A stretch of 64,000 nucleotides of DNA from Paenibacillus sp. PAMC 26794 (GTDB lineage: Bacteria > Bacillota > Bacilli > Paenibacillales > Paenibacillaceae), in contig NZ_ANHX01000016.1 of NCBI RefSeq assembly GCF_000316035.1, positions 1 through 64,000 of the forward strand, written 5' to 3'. Both the position numbers and the translations under genes were made by a program. Numbering within the stretch: the stretch's first letter is position 1; each line of letters starts with the position of its first letter. This document shows, piece by piece, positions 35,408 through 45,078 of the stretch. The notes beneath the pieces were generated by a model, which ran no database searches, was not told the DNA's origin, and saw only the letters and a list, made by a program, of their open reading frames with translations.

Positions 35408-36439
35408 TTATAGGATAAGAGCTGTTTTGACCGAATTCATCGGCAGTTTCTCTCCAGTATGCATGTCATAACCAATCGTTCCATTAAAGGCCTGTTCATA
35501 ATCACTCAGCAGTTCCTTGGCTGTCACCATCTGTTCCAGTTCCGGGATACTTTGGGCAAATTTCAGTGCCGTACTGATCATCGAGTGATTAGCCACCGCG
35601 CCAATGATACTAATGCCATCATTAATCACGGCTGTTGATTTGAACGTCACCTCATAGCTGTCGTCATATCCCATAGGAATAATTTTGCCGCCTTTGGCAA
35701 TCAGCTCAAACCCGACATGAAGCTGGTTACCAACCGCGTCCACTACAATATCAAACTTTTTGTTATTATTGATCTCGTATACTTTATCCAGTGTCAGATC
35801 CTGAGGATAGAACACATGATCCGCGATCCCTGAAGCGAACTCTTTGCGGTATGGGTCAACTTCCGTGCCTACCGTAAGCCTTGCCAATCTTTTGCTCACA
35901 AGCTGACACAAGGAACCGATTGCACCAGAACCGAGGACCAGTACGGAGTCACTGGGCTTAGTCCCTGCTTTCATGAACGTCTGAAGTACACATCCCAGTG
36001 GTTCGATCATCATTGCCGTTTCCCAACTCATGGAATCCGGGATGGCATAGATATACTTTTCGTCCCCAACAAAATATTCAGCAAAGGTTCCGTGTGTCGT
36101 CATGCCTACTTGATAGTCATCAAAATTCTCGCAGTAGATGAACAGACCCTCACGGCAGTATGAGCAGGTACCGCAAGATTGCGTGGGATCAACCAATACA
36201 CGATCACCGATCTTGAAACCACGAACTTCGTCGCCCACCTCAACCACTGTGCCTACGCCTTCATGACCAATGATCGTTCCTTTATTTGCCGGCACTTTGC
36301 CTTTGACAATATTCAGATCTGTACCGCAGATGCCGGAACCATAGATTTTAATTTTCACCTGGTTTGGCTTTTGAATGGTTGGCTCCTCAATCTCCTGATA
36401 AGTCACCTGTTTGAGATCCTGATATACGAGTGCTTTCAT
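35408..36439 (-). CDS. Zinc-dependent medium-chain alcohol/polyol dehydrogenase
   Basis: 343 residues. Catalytic zinc ligands are the Cys in GSGICGTD and GHE (about 61-63). The structural zinc Cys cluster is SCGTCSYCREGLFIYC. The NAD-binding site is VLVLGSGAIGSLCQL. It resembles sorbitol, threonine and scyllo-inosamine type dehydrogenases. It is 42 nt after the aminotransferase; an oxidation followed by amination (or the reverse) of a sugar or cyclitol is a natural joint function. The exact substrate is open. Confidence 0.9.
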   Translation of the reverse strand: MKALVYQDLKQVTYQEIEEPTIQKPNQVKIKIYGSGICGTDLNIVKGKVPANKGTIIGHEGVGTVVEVGDEVRGFKIGDRVLVDPTQSCGTCSYCREGLFIYCENFDDYQVGMTTHGTFAEYFVGDEKYIYAIPDSMSWETAMMIEPLGCVLQTFMKAGTKPSDSVLVLGSGAIGSLCQLVSKRLARLTVGTEVDPYRKEFASGIADHVFYPQDLTLDKVYEINNNKKFDIVVDAVGNQLHVGFELIAKGGKIIPMGYDDSYEVTFKSTAVINDGISIIGAVANHSMISTALKFAQSIPELEQMVTAKELLSDYEQAFNGTIGYDMHTGEKLPMNSVKTALIL

Positions 36440-36481
36440 TGAATAATTCCTCCTAGTCGATTGTCGATTATGATCTATGGA

Positions 36482-37789
36482 TTAAGCTTCAAACGTTTTC
36501 GAAAGTTGCATCGCATGAAGATGTTCCTGCTTCTGAATCTCTTTCCAGTCTGACAGGATCTGCAACAGCGCTTCCTCGACCCACAGCAATTCTTCCCGTG
36601 TATGGGCATCGGAGAAAATAAAGTAACCCTTGGTGAAAATGCCGAAGTGTGCCATTCTCTTCACCATGAACTCGCGGAAAGGATCTGTCTGGAAGTTATC
36701 TTCAGCCAAGGATTGAATGCAGAAGCTTGCATACGTCCCCTTCACTTCCAATTGATCCGTCAATCCGAGTAACACAAGTTCAGATTCCAGACGATCCATG
36801 ATCCGGGTTGCCGGATCTCGCCAAGTCGGCCATACTTTCGCACTCTTCATTAATCGTTCACAGGCAATGGCTGCCGCGAGCGCTGTCGTTTCGCTGGAAT
36901 GAGCATTACTGAATCTGACCTGTCCCGACAAAGACATCAAGTGCTCAGGCCCCATAACCGCTGCGAGCGGTAAACCGTTGGCCATACCTTTAGAGATACA
37001 GAGCAGATCAGGCCAGATGTCATATTCTCCTGCTGTAGCCTGCTTGCCCATTCGAATACCGGAAGTTACCTCATCGAATATGATAATGATGTCCAGAGAC
37101 CGACATAGGTTTACGGCTTGCTCCAGCGCGTCCTTTTTCCACTCGTTGGGGCATAGAACAATACATGCGATATCCTCGGGAGACGCGGTAATCTGAGCCT
37201 CAATTCGCTCCGTAGTAGGCTTGTTAACCCAGATCGTTGAACGCTCGATATCTACCGGGATGCCACGTTCTTTCGTCTGGCCACCATAATAACCGTAGGC
37301 AGACCAGTCGTGCCACCCATGATAAGCTGTCGCAATAACCTTGCTTTTTCCACTAGCGGCACGGGCCAGACGCACGGCCCCACTCACTGCATCGGCACCA
37401 CTCTTGGTGAAGCGCAGCGATGGATAACGACCCTCGAACCGCTCCAGAATCAACTCCGCACATTCAAGCTCGATGTCGGCAGGTAAAGAAAAGCTTGTCC
37501 CTTTTTTCAACTGGTGAATGACAGTTAATTGAACTTCATGTCTGGCATGGCCCCATGGCGCCGTACCCATGGCCATTTCGCAATCCAGCCATTCATTCCC
37601 GTCGATATCTGTAAATCGGGAATTATAAGCCTCTGCACAACATACGGGGGTATGCCCCGGAAATAAACGTTCAGGTGCTTTGGCTAAAGTGCTGCATCCG
37701 CTCGGAATTACCTTTTCGACTTGTTCCAACCACTCCAGATTACGGGTAAATCGTACGGCACGATCGAGCGTGCTCTCTTTTTCTTTCAC
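36482..37789 (-). CDS. Class III PLP aminotransferase, glutamate-1-semialdehyde aminomutase-like
   Basis: 435 residues from the GTG at 37789, which has GGGAGG 8 nt upstream; the ATG at 37858 lies inside the upstream gene and lacks a site. Motifs are RFTKSGADAVSGAVRLARA, AYHGWHDW, IIIFDEVTSGIR and the Schiff-base Lys in CISKGMANG. The neighbourhood has no heme genes, so an amino-sugar or similar secondary pathway is more likely than heme synthesis. Confidence 0.88.
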   Translation of the reverse strand: MKEKESTLDRAVRFTRNLEWLEQVEKVIPSGCSTLAKAPERLFPGHTPVCCAEAYNSRFTDIDGNEWLDCEMAMGTAPWGHARHEVQLTVIHQLKKGTSFSLPADIELECAELILERFEGRYPSLRFTKSGADAVSGAVRLARAASGKSKVIATAYHGWHDWSAYGYYGGQTKERGIPVDIERSTIWVNKPTTERIEAQITASPEDIACIVLCPNEWKKDALEQAVNLCRSLDIIIIFDEVTSGIRMGKQATAGEYDIWPDLLCISKGMANGLPLAAVMGPEHLMSLSGQVRFSNAHSSETTALAAAIACERLMKSAKVWPTWRDPATRIMDRLESELVLLGLTDQLEVKGTYASFCIQSLAEDNFQTDPFREFMVKRMAHFGIFTKGYFIFSDAHTREELLWVEEALLQILSDWKEIQKQEHLHAMQLSKTFEA

Positions 37790-37826
37790 CTTAAGTACCT
37801 CCCTGTTTATTTTCGTTGTGAGTGAA

Positions 37827-38981
37827 TTATCGTACTTTGGTTCCAGGCCAGCATCCATCGTATATGCGATCCATCGTGATCACATTGCCATACAGGTCAA
37901 TGATCAGATCCTTGGCTCGATGAGCATGTCTCATCTCAATCCAGTAGCGGTTCTCCAGCAAACGGGCGAAATTGTCCACCAAAAACAGTAATCGGTTCTC
38001 ACTATGAATCAGTTCCTTGCCCAGTACCTGTGGCAGCCAGATGGCTCCGTTGGAATTAAAGCGGTTTGAATAGTCCCGTACTTCGGCTACATTTGCAAAT
38101 TCAGCTTCCTCCAGCTTGGTCCAGAATGTATCGGCATCACTTCGAACCTCGGCAAGGTCAATCCCGACAATCGGCAGATGCTGGTATTCCTCTTGGCTTT
38201 CCAGCTGTGCTTTCAGATGACTGAAAACGAATGGCCACACATCAGCCTCGATTTGACCGCCCCACTTTTTCCAGAAGCGTGCCAAATTGTTCTTGCGGTT
38301 GAAGTTGCGGTGAATGCCGCTGCTGCGTTCCCAGTGATACGCCTGAATATTCGGGTTGATGACCGTATCGTATCCGGCAGCTCGTGCCCGCATCTGATAA
38401 TCGAAATCCTCGTACCCATTAAAGAACTTCTCATCGAGGTTGCCGATGGTCTCATACACCTCCCGCTTCATGCCAAACATGGCGAACACCACCAGTTGAA
38501 CAGAGAAGGTTTCTTTCGGGATATCATCAGGGGATGCGTTCAGGAACAGGTGTCGGCCGATGGTGTCCGCAAAAGCAATGCCGCAGTGCTGCACGCCTCC
38601 CGTTTGCGGATACAACAGAACGCCCCCAATCATGCCAATCGTAATATCGCTATCCAGTGTCTCTTTCATCATCGGTTGCCAGTTCGGTTGAAGAATGGTG
38701 TCAGAATCCAGGAAAAAAATGTACTCTCCCTTGGCAAGACTCAGTGCGCTATTAATCGACACGGCGCAACCAAGTGGAAAATCATGCTGAAGAATCTCGA
38801 TGGTCACACCTTCTCTTACTTCTTGCTTCAGTTTATCCAGATGTTGAAAGACTGCTGAGCCGGAACCATCGTTGATGAAAATAATCTGAGTGGATGGACT
38901 TACCGTCCGGAGCAGCGAATCTGTGAACAGGTTCAAAATGTTATAGTCCTGGTTGACTGGCACAATAATGGTGTAAAGCAT
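37827..38981 (-). CDS. Family 2 glycosyltransferase with C-terminal extension
   Basis: 385 residues. GT-A fold: YTIIVPVNQDYNI at the start, FINDGSG, FFLDSDTILQPNW (DxD-like metal site), and a GYEDFDYQMRARAAGYD acceptor region. The last 130 residues or so (after about 250) are an extra segment without a known motif. The ATG at 38981 has AGGAGGG; the frame upstream has none. First gene of the operon with the aminotransferase (37-nt gap), dehydrogenase and MFS gene. Confidence 0.87.
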   Translation of the reverse strand: MLYTIIVPVNQDYNILNLFTDSLLRTVSPSTQIIFINDGSGSAVFQHLDKLKQEVREGVTIEILQHDFPLGCAVSINSALSLAKGEYIFFLDSDTILQPNWQPMMKETLDSDITIGMIGGVLLYPQTGGVQHCGIAFADTIGRHLFLNASPDDIPKETFSVQLVVFAMFGMKREVYETIGNLDEKFFNGYEDFDYQMRARAAGYDTVINPNIQAYHWERSSGIHRNFNRKNNLARFWKKWGGQIEADVWPFVFSHLKAQLESQEEYQHLPIVGIDLAEVRSDADTFWTKLEEAEFANVAEVRDYSNRFNSNGAIWLPQVLGKELIHSENRLLFLVDNFARLLENRYWIEMRHAHRAKDLIIDLYGNVITMDRIYDGCWPGTKVR

Positions 38982-39234
38982 GGAATCCCTCCTGATTTGG
39001 GTTGATGGAATGAGTACATAAGCTGATTTTGCACTGCACAATTGCTGGTCGTTCTGTCCGGCCCCCTCTCTTAAATATTTTGTCTTTATTTGGTAATGAT
39101 TTGAATCTACTAGAAATTTATATCATTTTTTGTAAACTGAAAATCTTAAATTCTGAACTCTGTTAATATTTGAATATGTGAGAAAATCAAGTCTTTGCAG
39201 CTTGCGCACTGAGAAACGCTGTTGTGAACGCAAA

Positions 39235-39295
39235 AAAACACCCTCAAAGAGTCTGTGTATCTAACGATACATTCGACTTTTTTGGGGTGCTTTCG
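39235..39295 (-). terminator. Terminator of the TetR gene
   Basis: AAAACACCC and GGGGTG with CAAA/TTTG and AGTC/GACT inner pairs, and T-runs at both ends. It lies 40 nt past the tetR stop, in the 350-bp gap before the GT2 start. Confidence 0.65.
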
Positions 39296-39333
39296 TATTA
39301 AAATCTATTGTTTTTCGTTGGATAGGCCCTGGC

Positions 39334-39900
39334 CTAACGCTGCTTAAATCCATGATAAAACGTATCCACCACAAGCGCAGGGGCTGCTTTTCTCGCGATA
39401 TGACCACTTACAACCTGCTGCCACGTCAGGAACATGATGGAATACAGCACATCGACAATCCAGGTTTTATCGAGATCGGAGCGGAAATAACCTTTCTGTT
39501 GTAACAGACCGACCGCATGCAGTACCGGTTCTCTCAGTTTCAGATCTGCTCCCTCAATCTCGGGATTATAGTTAATGGTGGTGTCATGAGCCAGAAAATA
39601 TATTTTGTCGCCTAATGGAATCAGCGCCTCGATCAGCTCAGGTATGTACTTTTCACAGTGCTCCTCATCCAGTTGGATTTGTTGCATGGTCTCACTGACC
39701 ACCTCGATTGCGCGTAATCCCAGATGAACCATGAGCTGTTCGCGGCTTTCCACATATCGATGTAAAGTAGCAATCCCGATTTTTGCAGATTCTGCAATTT
39801 CATTCATGGAAGCATTCGGCTTTTCAATCAGCAACTTGGTGGCCTCGTCCAAAATGGAATGAAGCCTGGTTTGTTTGATTGTAGTCATTTCTTTTTTCAT
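39334..39900 (-). CDS. TetR family regulator
   Basis: 188 residues. Helix-turn-helix ASMNEIAESAKIGIATLHRYVESREQL is typical; the C-terminal domain has no recognised ligand signature. It lies upstream of the GT2-aminotransferase operon in the same direction, separated by a terminator, so a regulatory link to it is possible but not shown. Confidence 0.88.
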   Translation of the reverse strand: MKKEMTTIKQTRLHSILDEATKLLIEKPNASMNEIAESAKIGIATLHRYVESREQLMVHLGLRAIEVVSETMQQIQLDEEHCEKYIPELIEALIPLGDKIYFLAHDTTINYNPEIEGADLKLREPVLHAVGLLQQKGYFRSDLDKTWIVDVLYSIMFLTWQQVVSGHIARKAAPALVVDTFYHGFKQR

Positions 39901-40002
39901 TGTATTACACCTCTTGGTGAGTATTGTTCAACAATTGATCTGATCATCCATCATATGATTGGATTAGACTATAAAATTATAGCATACTTCCTCACGAGTA
40001 AA

Positions 40003-40025
40003 ACTAAAAGCCGCCATTCGGCGGC
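40003..40025 (-). terminator. Hairpin in the gap between pentapeptide gene and tetR
   Basis: GCCGCC-ATTC-GGCGGC at 40010-40025, followed on the minus strand by TTTTAGTTTTA. The 440-bp gap (39901-40341) contains no gene I can identify. Some short minus-strand frames look like decayed coding sequence, but I cannot name them. Confidence 0.6.
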
Positions 40026-40341
40026 TCTTAGCATGGTTATCTTTCTCCGTTGATTACAGTTCGATAATTCTCGTTGCAATATTTGTACAAAATTCAGTGG
40101 TTCATCCTATATGTGCAGATGAGCTTTCTCACTAAGGCGTTTGGCAATGAGCACTTTCTTTTTTTAACCTGCACACGGTATTGGAGCCATATGATATCGA
40201 CACATGTTCCAATTCGCAATGGGAGTCCGAAAGTAAACTGACGGGATTTCACCACTCGAACATGGCATGGATTCCCTCACTTTAATATTTGAACATAATC
40301 CGAATTTAGATTCGCTTATACGATAAAGGAACCTGGCGCTA

Positions 40342-40947
40342 TTAGTCTACTTTCGCACCATACGAGCGTACAAACAGAACAGCTTGTTCGCGATCCAAAC
40401 GTACGCCTTTGATATCCAGTGATTTCAGATCGATTCCTTCCAGGTTAGCCCCTCTTAGGTCGGCCCCTTGCAGCTTGGCTCTGCTTAATACAACTCGGGT
40501 AAGATCACAGTCTCTCAAATCCGCTTTGGTGAAATCCGTGTCCGTAAAGTCAGCTTCAAAGAAACGAATTCCTCGCAAATCCTGTTTGCCTAATCGGGTA
40601 TGTCTCAGATTCGTATAAGACCAATCGCCGTGACTTAGTGTAATGCCATCCATTTGCGCACCTGAAAAGTCCGAGCCTGTCATCTTGCAGGAGCTGAATT
40701 TGGAAGCAAAGAGATTCGCACCACCGAAGGTGCAGTTTTCAAAAGCTGATTCCGTATGAATCGAACCATTCATGGAAGCCCCTTTGAAGTCACACTCGAT
40801 AAAACGGCAGTTACTTGTCTCAATCTCTTCCATAGAAGCGTTCATAAATGTACATTGTTTGAAAACACAACTTATGAGTTCTCCATAGCGCAGATCACGC
40901 CCCTCAAAATGTACTTCTTCATATTCCTGATCCTTATATTGATACAC
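40342..40947 (-). CDS. Pentapeptide repeat protein
   Basis: 201 residues, with strongly regular A(D/N)LxX repeats in the C-terminal half (ADFTDTDFTKADLRDCDLTR, AKLQGADLRGANLEGIDL) and looser ones before. This predicts a single right-handed beta-helix. No signal peptide. It resembles Qnr/AlbG-type gyrase-protecting folds only in architecture; there is no basis to claim that role. Stands alone. Confidence 0.9.
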   Translation of the reverse strand: MYQYKDQEYEEVHFEGRDLRYGELISCVFKQCTFMNASMEEIETSNCRFIECDFKGASMNGSIHTESAFENCTFGGANLFASKFSSCKMTGSDFSGAQMDGITLSHGDWSYTNLRHTRLGKQDLRGIRFFEADFTDTDFTKADLRDCDLTRVVLSRAKLQGADLRGANLEGIDLKSLDIKGVRLDREQAVLFVRSYGAKVD

Positions 40948-41260
40948 TGGTTACACCCCACATTGTATATTTCTCCGTCTTTCTTCATTAAATAACTTTT
41001 TATACTATACCACACCCCTGTCAAGCACCTGCTTAAACACACACAAAAGTCAAGTTACTTTTTTTATGAGAAAAATCTGAAAACTAAAAAAGGGACACAT
41101 AAAGCGCCCCTCCAGCTCACACTTTTAACTGTTCCAATGTGGGCTTATATATGTGAAACTCTCCAGTTAGCTGCTTTTTCAATTCGTATCAGAAAACATT
41201 ACACCAGTTTTTTGGACATCCTGTACAGGGATAGCGAAGGTTTATTGATTTCCCCTACTC

Positions 41261-41456
41261 CTAGAACCTGGCATCAGGTTGGTTGAATGATAACCCCTCA
41301 ACGATCACATTCACCGTATCAATGGTTAATCCGGTCAGCTGTTCCACATGTCGACATGGAGGAAATCTCACTGGTAGTATTCGCGATCTTGCCGACAATT
41401 TTGGAGATCACATCATCCGATATTTGAATTTTTCCCAAAACATTTTGAATGGACAT
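41261..41456 (-). pseudogene. Remnant of an Asp23/Gls24-like gene
   Basis: From ATG 41456 (GAGGGGG upstream) the frame reads NVLGKIQISDDVISKIVGKI and ANTTSEI, then shifts. The other frame reads VEQLTGLTIDTVNVIVEGL and ends at 41261. The two pieces are the N- and C-terminal strands of an Asp23/Gls24-type alkaline-shock protein, with the middle deleted. The rest of 40948-41619 holds no recognisable gene. Confidence 0.5.
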
Positions 41457-41582
41457 CCTAGGTCCCCCTCTTTGCGTCTGAATTATTGATAGATAATAAT
41501 ATCATTTAATATAAATATAAATCATACGGAGCCCGATTTCAACTTTTGAATTCAGTCGTCCTCATTTCTACCTGTACATAGC

Positions 41583-41608
41583 AAAAAAACCGCGATCATC
41601 GCGGTTTC
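41583..41608 (-). terminator. Terminator of the peptide-utilisation operon
   Basis: AAACCGCGAT / ATCGCGGTTT with a minus-strand run of seven T, 12 nt past the last gene. Confidence 0.88.
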
Positions 41609-41619
41609 TTCTAGTCATA

Positions 41620-42096
41620 CTATGGGAATTTCAATTGAATACAGACAGGAATATGGGAAGATGACTCGTCCTCTGTTCTGCCTTCTTCTGCTGCCTCTGT
41701 TTCTTCTGCTTGTACGATCCACTGCCTGCCAATTAACGATTGTAGCAGTTCAATCTCTTCTGCGGTCAGTTGAATATGCTTCAGAGACAACTCATCTTGA
41801 ACGTAATCCCGATCCACCTTACGGTCAAACCGGAAATCGAGCAATCGTTTCAACCCGTTAATATGCAAAAACTTGTACTCATAACCCTGACGTATCGCCT
41901 TTTCCCAATCGTCTCCGATATCATCTGCTGTCTGTAGTCTTTCATCAAAATCCATCGCGGATTCCTTAACCAGAGGCAACAAACGGGAATAGTCTCTACG
42001 TTGTAAACATTCAATAATCACTTCTTTTGATTCCCCACTTGTCAGTACATTTTCTACAAGAAGGCCAACAGGAATGGACAGCTGAGTTCGACTCAT
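41620..42096 (-). CDS. Uncharacterised protein, last gene of the peptide operon
   Basis: 158 residues, acidic and probably helical (SGESKEVIIECLQRRDYSRL; AEEIELLQSLIGRQWIVQAE). The C-terminus is Glu/Asp-rich and then hydrophobic. No family recognised. The ATG overlaps the S9 peptidase stop by 4 nt, so it is translated with that enzyme and may act with it. Confidence 0.8.
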   Translation of the reverse strand: MSRTQLSIPVGLLVENVLTSGESKEVIIECLQRRDYSRLLPLVKESAMDFDERLQTADDIGDDWEKAIRQGYEYKFLHINGLKRLLDFRFDRKVDRDYVQDELSLKHIQLTAEEIELLQSLIGRQWIVQAEETEAAEEGRTEDESSSHIPVCIQLKFP

Positions 42097-44111
42097 TGCT
42101 CGCCCTCCTCATTCCCGAGATACTGATTAAACCAGGTATTCACCTGCTCGAAGCTATCGATACGTAATGAAGGTTTACCGCTTTTCAGCAAACTGTGGTT
42201 GGAACCCGGGTAACGAATCAGTTTGGTCTTTTTGCCGTATCGTTTTAGCGTAGTATATAATTCCTCCGCTTGCGCAATGGGTGTCCGATAGTCCTGCTCT
42301 CCATGCATGATCAGAAGTGGCGTCTCAATGTGATGTGCATGTGCAAGAGGTGAGCGAGACCACAGGAATTCAGAGTTTTCCGCCGGATTACCACCAATGA
42401 CTCCCTCAACATAGGAAATTCCGATATCACTCGTTCCATACATGGACAACCAGTTTGAGATGCAACGCTGGGTTACAGCCGCCTTGAAACGATGGGTATG
42501 CGCTACAATCCAGTTGGTCATCACTCCGCCATAACTGCCACCCGCTACACCCAGACGTGAAGCATCAAGGAAATCATATGTAGCCAGGGCATAATCAACA
42601 GCTTCCATCAGATCCCGGTAATCCCCTCCGGCAAAGTCGCCACGGCAAGCTCTGGCAAACTCCTGACCGTATCCCATACTTCCGCGAGGATTGATCCACA
42701 GCACAGCATAACCTTGCGCAACGAGTGTCTGCATCTCATGACTATATGTTCCCGTATACATTGCGTGGGGTCCACCATGAATCTGCAAAATCTGTGGCAG
42801 TTTCCCATCGGTGTCGCGTATTGCCGGTGTGGCTAACCAACCTTGAAGCGGCCATCCATCGGAGGACGTAAACTCTACACGGACTGGCACATTTACAGCC
42901 AATTCAGCCATGAATTCATCATTTCGCCGGGTGAGTCTGAACATTTCACCACTGTCGATATCCACACGATATAACTCTCCAGGGTGTTCAGCAGTCAACG
43001 CAGCGATTACCAGCGACGTACCATCTGGCGTTAAGGTATACTGATACACATCCTTTTCACCAGCGCCCGTCACCAATTGACACGCCCCATCTTCTTGAAT
43101 ACGGTACACGTCCACATTCCCGTTATGTGTTCCAAGTACATATACACCGCGTTCCGGATGATGGGCATCCGAGATAGGAGAAGGTGACGCACCTGCCGAC
43201 TTCATATCTCCAAGCGCCGCGTTACCAATCTGCATATCTAATTGAGGTGCGATTGGCCTGGGTATACCTCGATGAACAGGGACAGCGTATAAGCTGTTGT
43301 GGCTCCCGCTTCCATACTCACGATCACTGGCGATCAGGATCAGCTGCTGCCCGTCGGACGAATAGGAGAATTGGCTTATCGCCAGACTGGAATCCGTCAC
43401 TTTGAACAGATCACGCTCTCCCAATCGAATGCTGTATATATCCGTAAAGTACAGCAGATCCGCATCAAGCTCCTCATCTTCTACTTGCTTCGAAATGAAT
43501 GAAAGCTGCTGGCTATCTGGCGACCATGCCGGAGCACTGATATTCCATAGCCCGGAAGTCACCTGTGTGATTTCCCCGCTTTTGATCTCATATACAAACA
43601 ACTGGCTGTATTGACCGTCCCACCAGCCAGCCCCTTCCGCCTTCGGCGTTGTACGTTCGAAGACTTTACCTCGCAGTACAGGTACAGACTCCTGTTGGGC
43701 CTCAGCTTTCTTCTGTTGGTCCTCCGGTTGCACTTTGCTGGTAAACGCAATGTACTGCCCGTTCGGCGACCAGATATAACTCAATATTTTACGTGCGGGA
43801 GATATCAGCATGACCGGCTCTTTTTGATCTGAATGGAGCGTCCATAGTCCTTTGCCACCATCCACTGAGCGAATGAATGTGAGCTGTGTGCCATCCGGCG
43901 ACCAAGCAGGTGAGGAATCTTTTGTTCCATCCGAAAGTGCAATATCTTCATCACCATCGAGGGAGATTCCCCGAATCTGTGTGTTATATTCGTTTTTATC
44001 CTGATCTATGGTCTGTTCCACATAAGCCACTTGTCCGTTCAGACTGATTACTGGCTGACTGATCCAACGATAATGACGCAGATCCTCCGGCATAATTGGT
44101 CTTTGGTTCAT
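42093..44111 (-). CDS. S9 family prolyl oligopeptidase/acylaminoacyl peptidase
   Basis: 672 residues, no signal peptide, so cytoplasmic. The N-terminal beta-propeller has WD40-like PAWSPDG, YIWSPNGQYIAF and PAWSPDSQQL repeats. The C-terminal alpha/beta hydrolase carries HGGPHAMY, the nucleophile Ser in GGSYGG, the Asp in MHGEQDYRTPIAQAE, and the His in GSNHSLL. It should degrade imported short peptides. It lies 21 nt after the permease gene and is coupled to the following small gene. Confidence 0.93.
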   Translation of the reverse strand: MNQRPIMPEDLRHYRWISQPVISLNGQVAYVEQTIDQDKNEYNTQIRGISLDGDEDIALSDGTKDSSPAWSPDGTQLTFIRSVDGGKGLWTLHSDQKEPVMLISPARKILSYIWSPNGQYIAFTSKVQPEDQQKKAEAQQESVPVLRGKVFERTTPKAEGAGWWDGQYSQLFVYEIKSGEITQVTSGLWNISAPAWSPDSQQLSFISKQVEDEELDADLLYFTDIYSIRLGERDLFKVTDSSLAISQFSYSSDGQQLILIASDREYGSGSHNSLYAVPVHRGIPRPIAPQLDMQIGNAALGDMKSAGASPSPISDAHHPERGVYVLGTHNGNVDVYRIQEDGACQLVTGAGEKDVYQYTLTPDGTSLVIAALTAEHPGELYRVDIDSGEMFRLTRRNDEFMAELAVNVPVRVEFTSSDGWPLQGWLATPAIRDTDGKLPQILQIHGGPHAMYTGTYSHEMQTLVAQGYAVLWINPRGSMGYGQEFARACRGDFAGGDYRDLMEAVDYALATYDFLDASRLGVAGGSYGGVMTNWIVAHTHRFKAAVTQRCISNWLSMYGTSDIGISYVEGVIGGNPAENSEFLWSRSPLAHAHHIETPLLIMHGEQDYRTPIAQAEELYTTLKRYGKKTKLIRYPGSNHSLLKSGKPSLRIDSFEQVNTWFNQYLGNEEGEQ

Positions 44112-44132
44112 ATTGATGGCTCCCTTCTCCGT

Positions 44133-45062
44133 TTATTTATGGGTTGTCTCCGTACGCGGATCAAGCACATCACGCAGCCAATCTCCAAGGAAAATAACAC
44201 CGAGTACGGTAAATGTGATCGCTAGTCCCGGGAATGTAGCGACCCACCAGCTTGTAGCAACGTATTGTCTGCCATCACTGAGCATCCCTCCCCAGGATAC
44301 ATCAGGTGGTTTGATACCTAGACCCAGGAAACTGAGTGAAGCTTCCATAATAATCGTTGTGCCGACATTCATACCGCAGATGACGATAAAGGATGAAAGG
44401 ATATTCGGCAGAATGTGTTTCAGAATCAATCTTCCATTCTTCGCGCCAATCGATCTGGCCGCATGAACAAAATCCCGCTCTTTAATACTAAGAACCTCAC
44501 TTCTTACCACACGGGTGAATGGAACCCAGTTCGTCACCCCGATGACAAAGATCAGCGTCGTAATACCCGGGCCAACAATCGCCATCACAACGAGCATGAA
44601 CAGAATGGTCGGAATCGCCATGAATGCATCTCCTACACGCATGATGACGGCATCCACCCATTTCCCATAGAATCCGGATACCAGCCCCAGAATGGCGCCA
44701 ATGATTCCTGATACAATCACCGCACCCATACCCACGATTAAGGAGACCCGGGCACCATATACAATACGGCTCCACATGTCTCTGCCGAGATTATCAGTAC
44801 CCAGCCAGTATTCGGCCGTTCCACCCTCAAGCCATGCTGGTGGTTTAAGTCGGTTGAGCGGATTCACCGCTGCCGGATCATGACTCGTCAATAGAGGTGC
44901 ACCTATGGCAATTAACACAACCAACAATACAAGCACAGCACCAAACATTCCGGTCTTGCTGATGATCAGTTGTTGCCAGATATAACGAAATCCCGTTGGT
45001 GCACGCCCATTGTCTTGTTCCTGTTCTGTACCCGGAATTGGCATTTCATTGCTGCCTGTCAT
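44133..45062 (-). CDS. Peptide ABC transporter permease, DppC/OppC type
   Basis: About 309 residues from the ATG at 45062 (AAGGAGGTG upstream); the frame to 45104 overlaps the previous gene without a site. N-terminal OppC_N segment ending PLLTSHDPAAVNPLNRLKPP, then five more helices. The EAA loop (VHAARSIGAKNGRLILKHILP) contacts the ATPase. Partner of the DppB-like permease. No ATPase gene is present in the operon. Confidence 0.92.
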   Translation of the reverse strand: MTGSNEMPIPGTEQEQDNGRAPTGFRYIWQQLIISKTGMFGAVLVLLVVLIAIGAPLLTSHDPAAVNPLNRLKPPAWLEGGTAEYWLGTDNLGRDMWSRIVYGARVSLIVGMGAVIVSGIIGAILGLVSGFYGKWVDAVIMRVGDAFMAIPTILFMLVVMAIVGPGITTLIFVIGVTNWVPFTRVVRSEVLSIKERDFVHAARSIGAKNGRLILKHILPNILSSFIVICGMNVGTTIIMEASLSFLGLGIKPPDVSWGGMLSDGRQYVATSWWVATFPGLAITFTVLGVIFLGDWLRDVLDPRTETTHK

Positions 45063-45078
45063 ATGATTGCACCTCCTT

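Noticed and set aside
36482-37789. Heme biosynthesis HemL
   Set aside because: No hem genes nearby, and the operon partners are a sugar-type dehydrogenase, GT2 and MFS transporter.
38178-38858. Long plus-strand frame (226 codons) opposite the glycosyltransferase
   Set aside because: Shadow of the GT2 gene; no domain and no ribosome binding site.
40342-40947. Qnr-type quinolone resistance protein
   Set aside because: Only the generic pentapeptide architecture is visible; no specific loop features support that claim.
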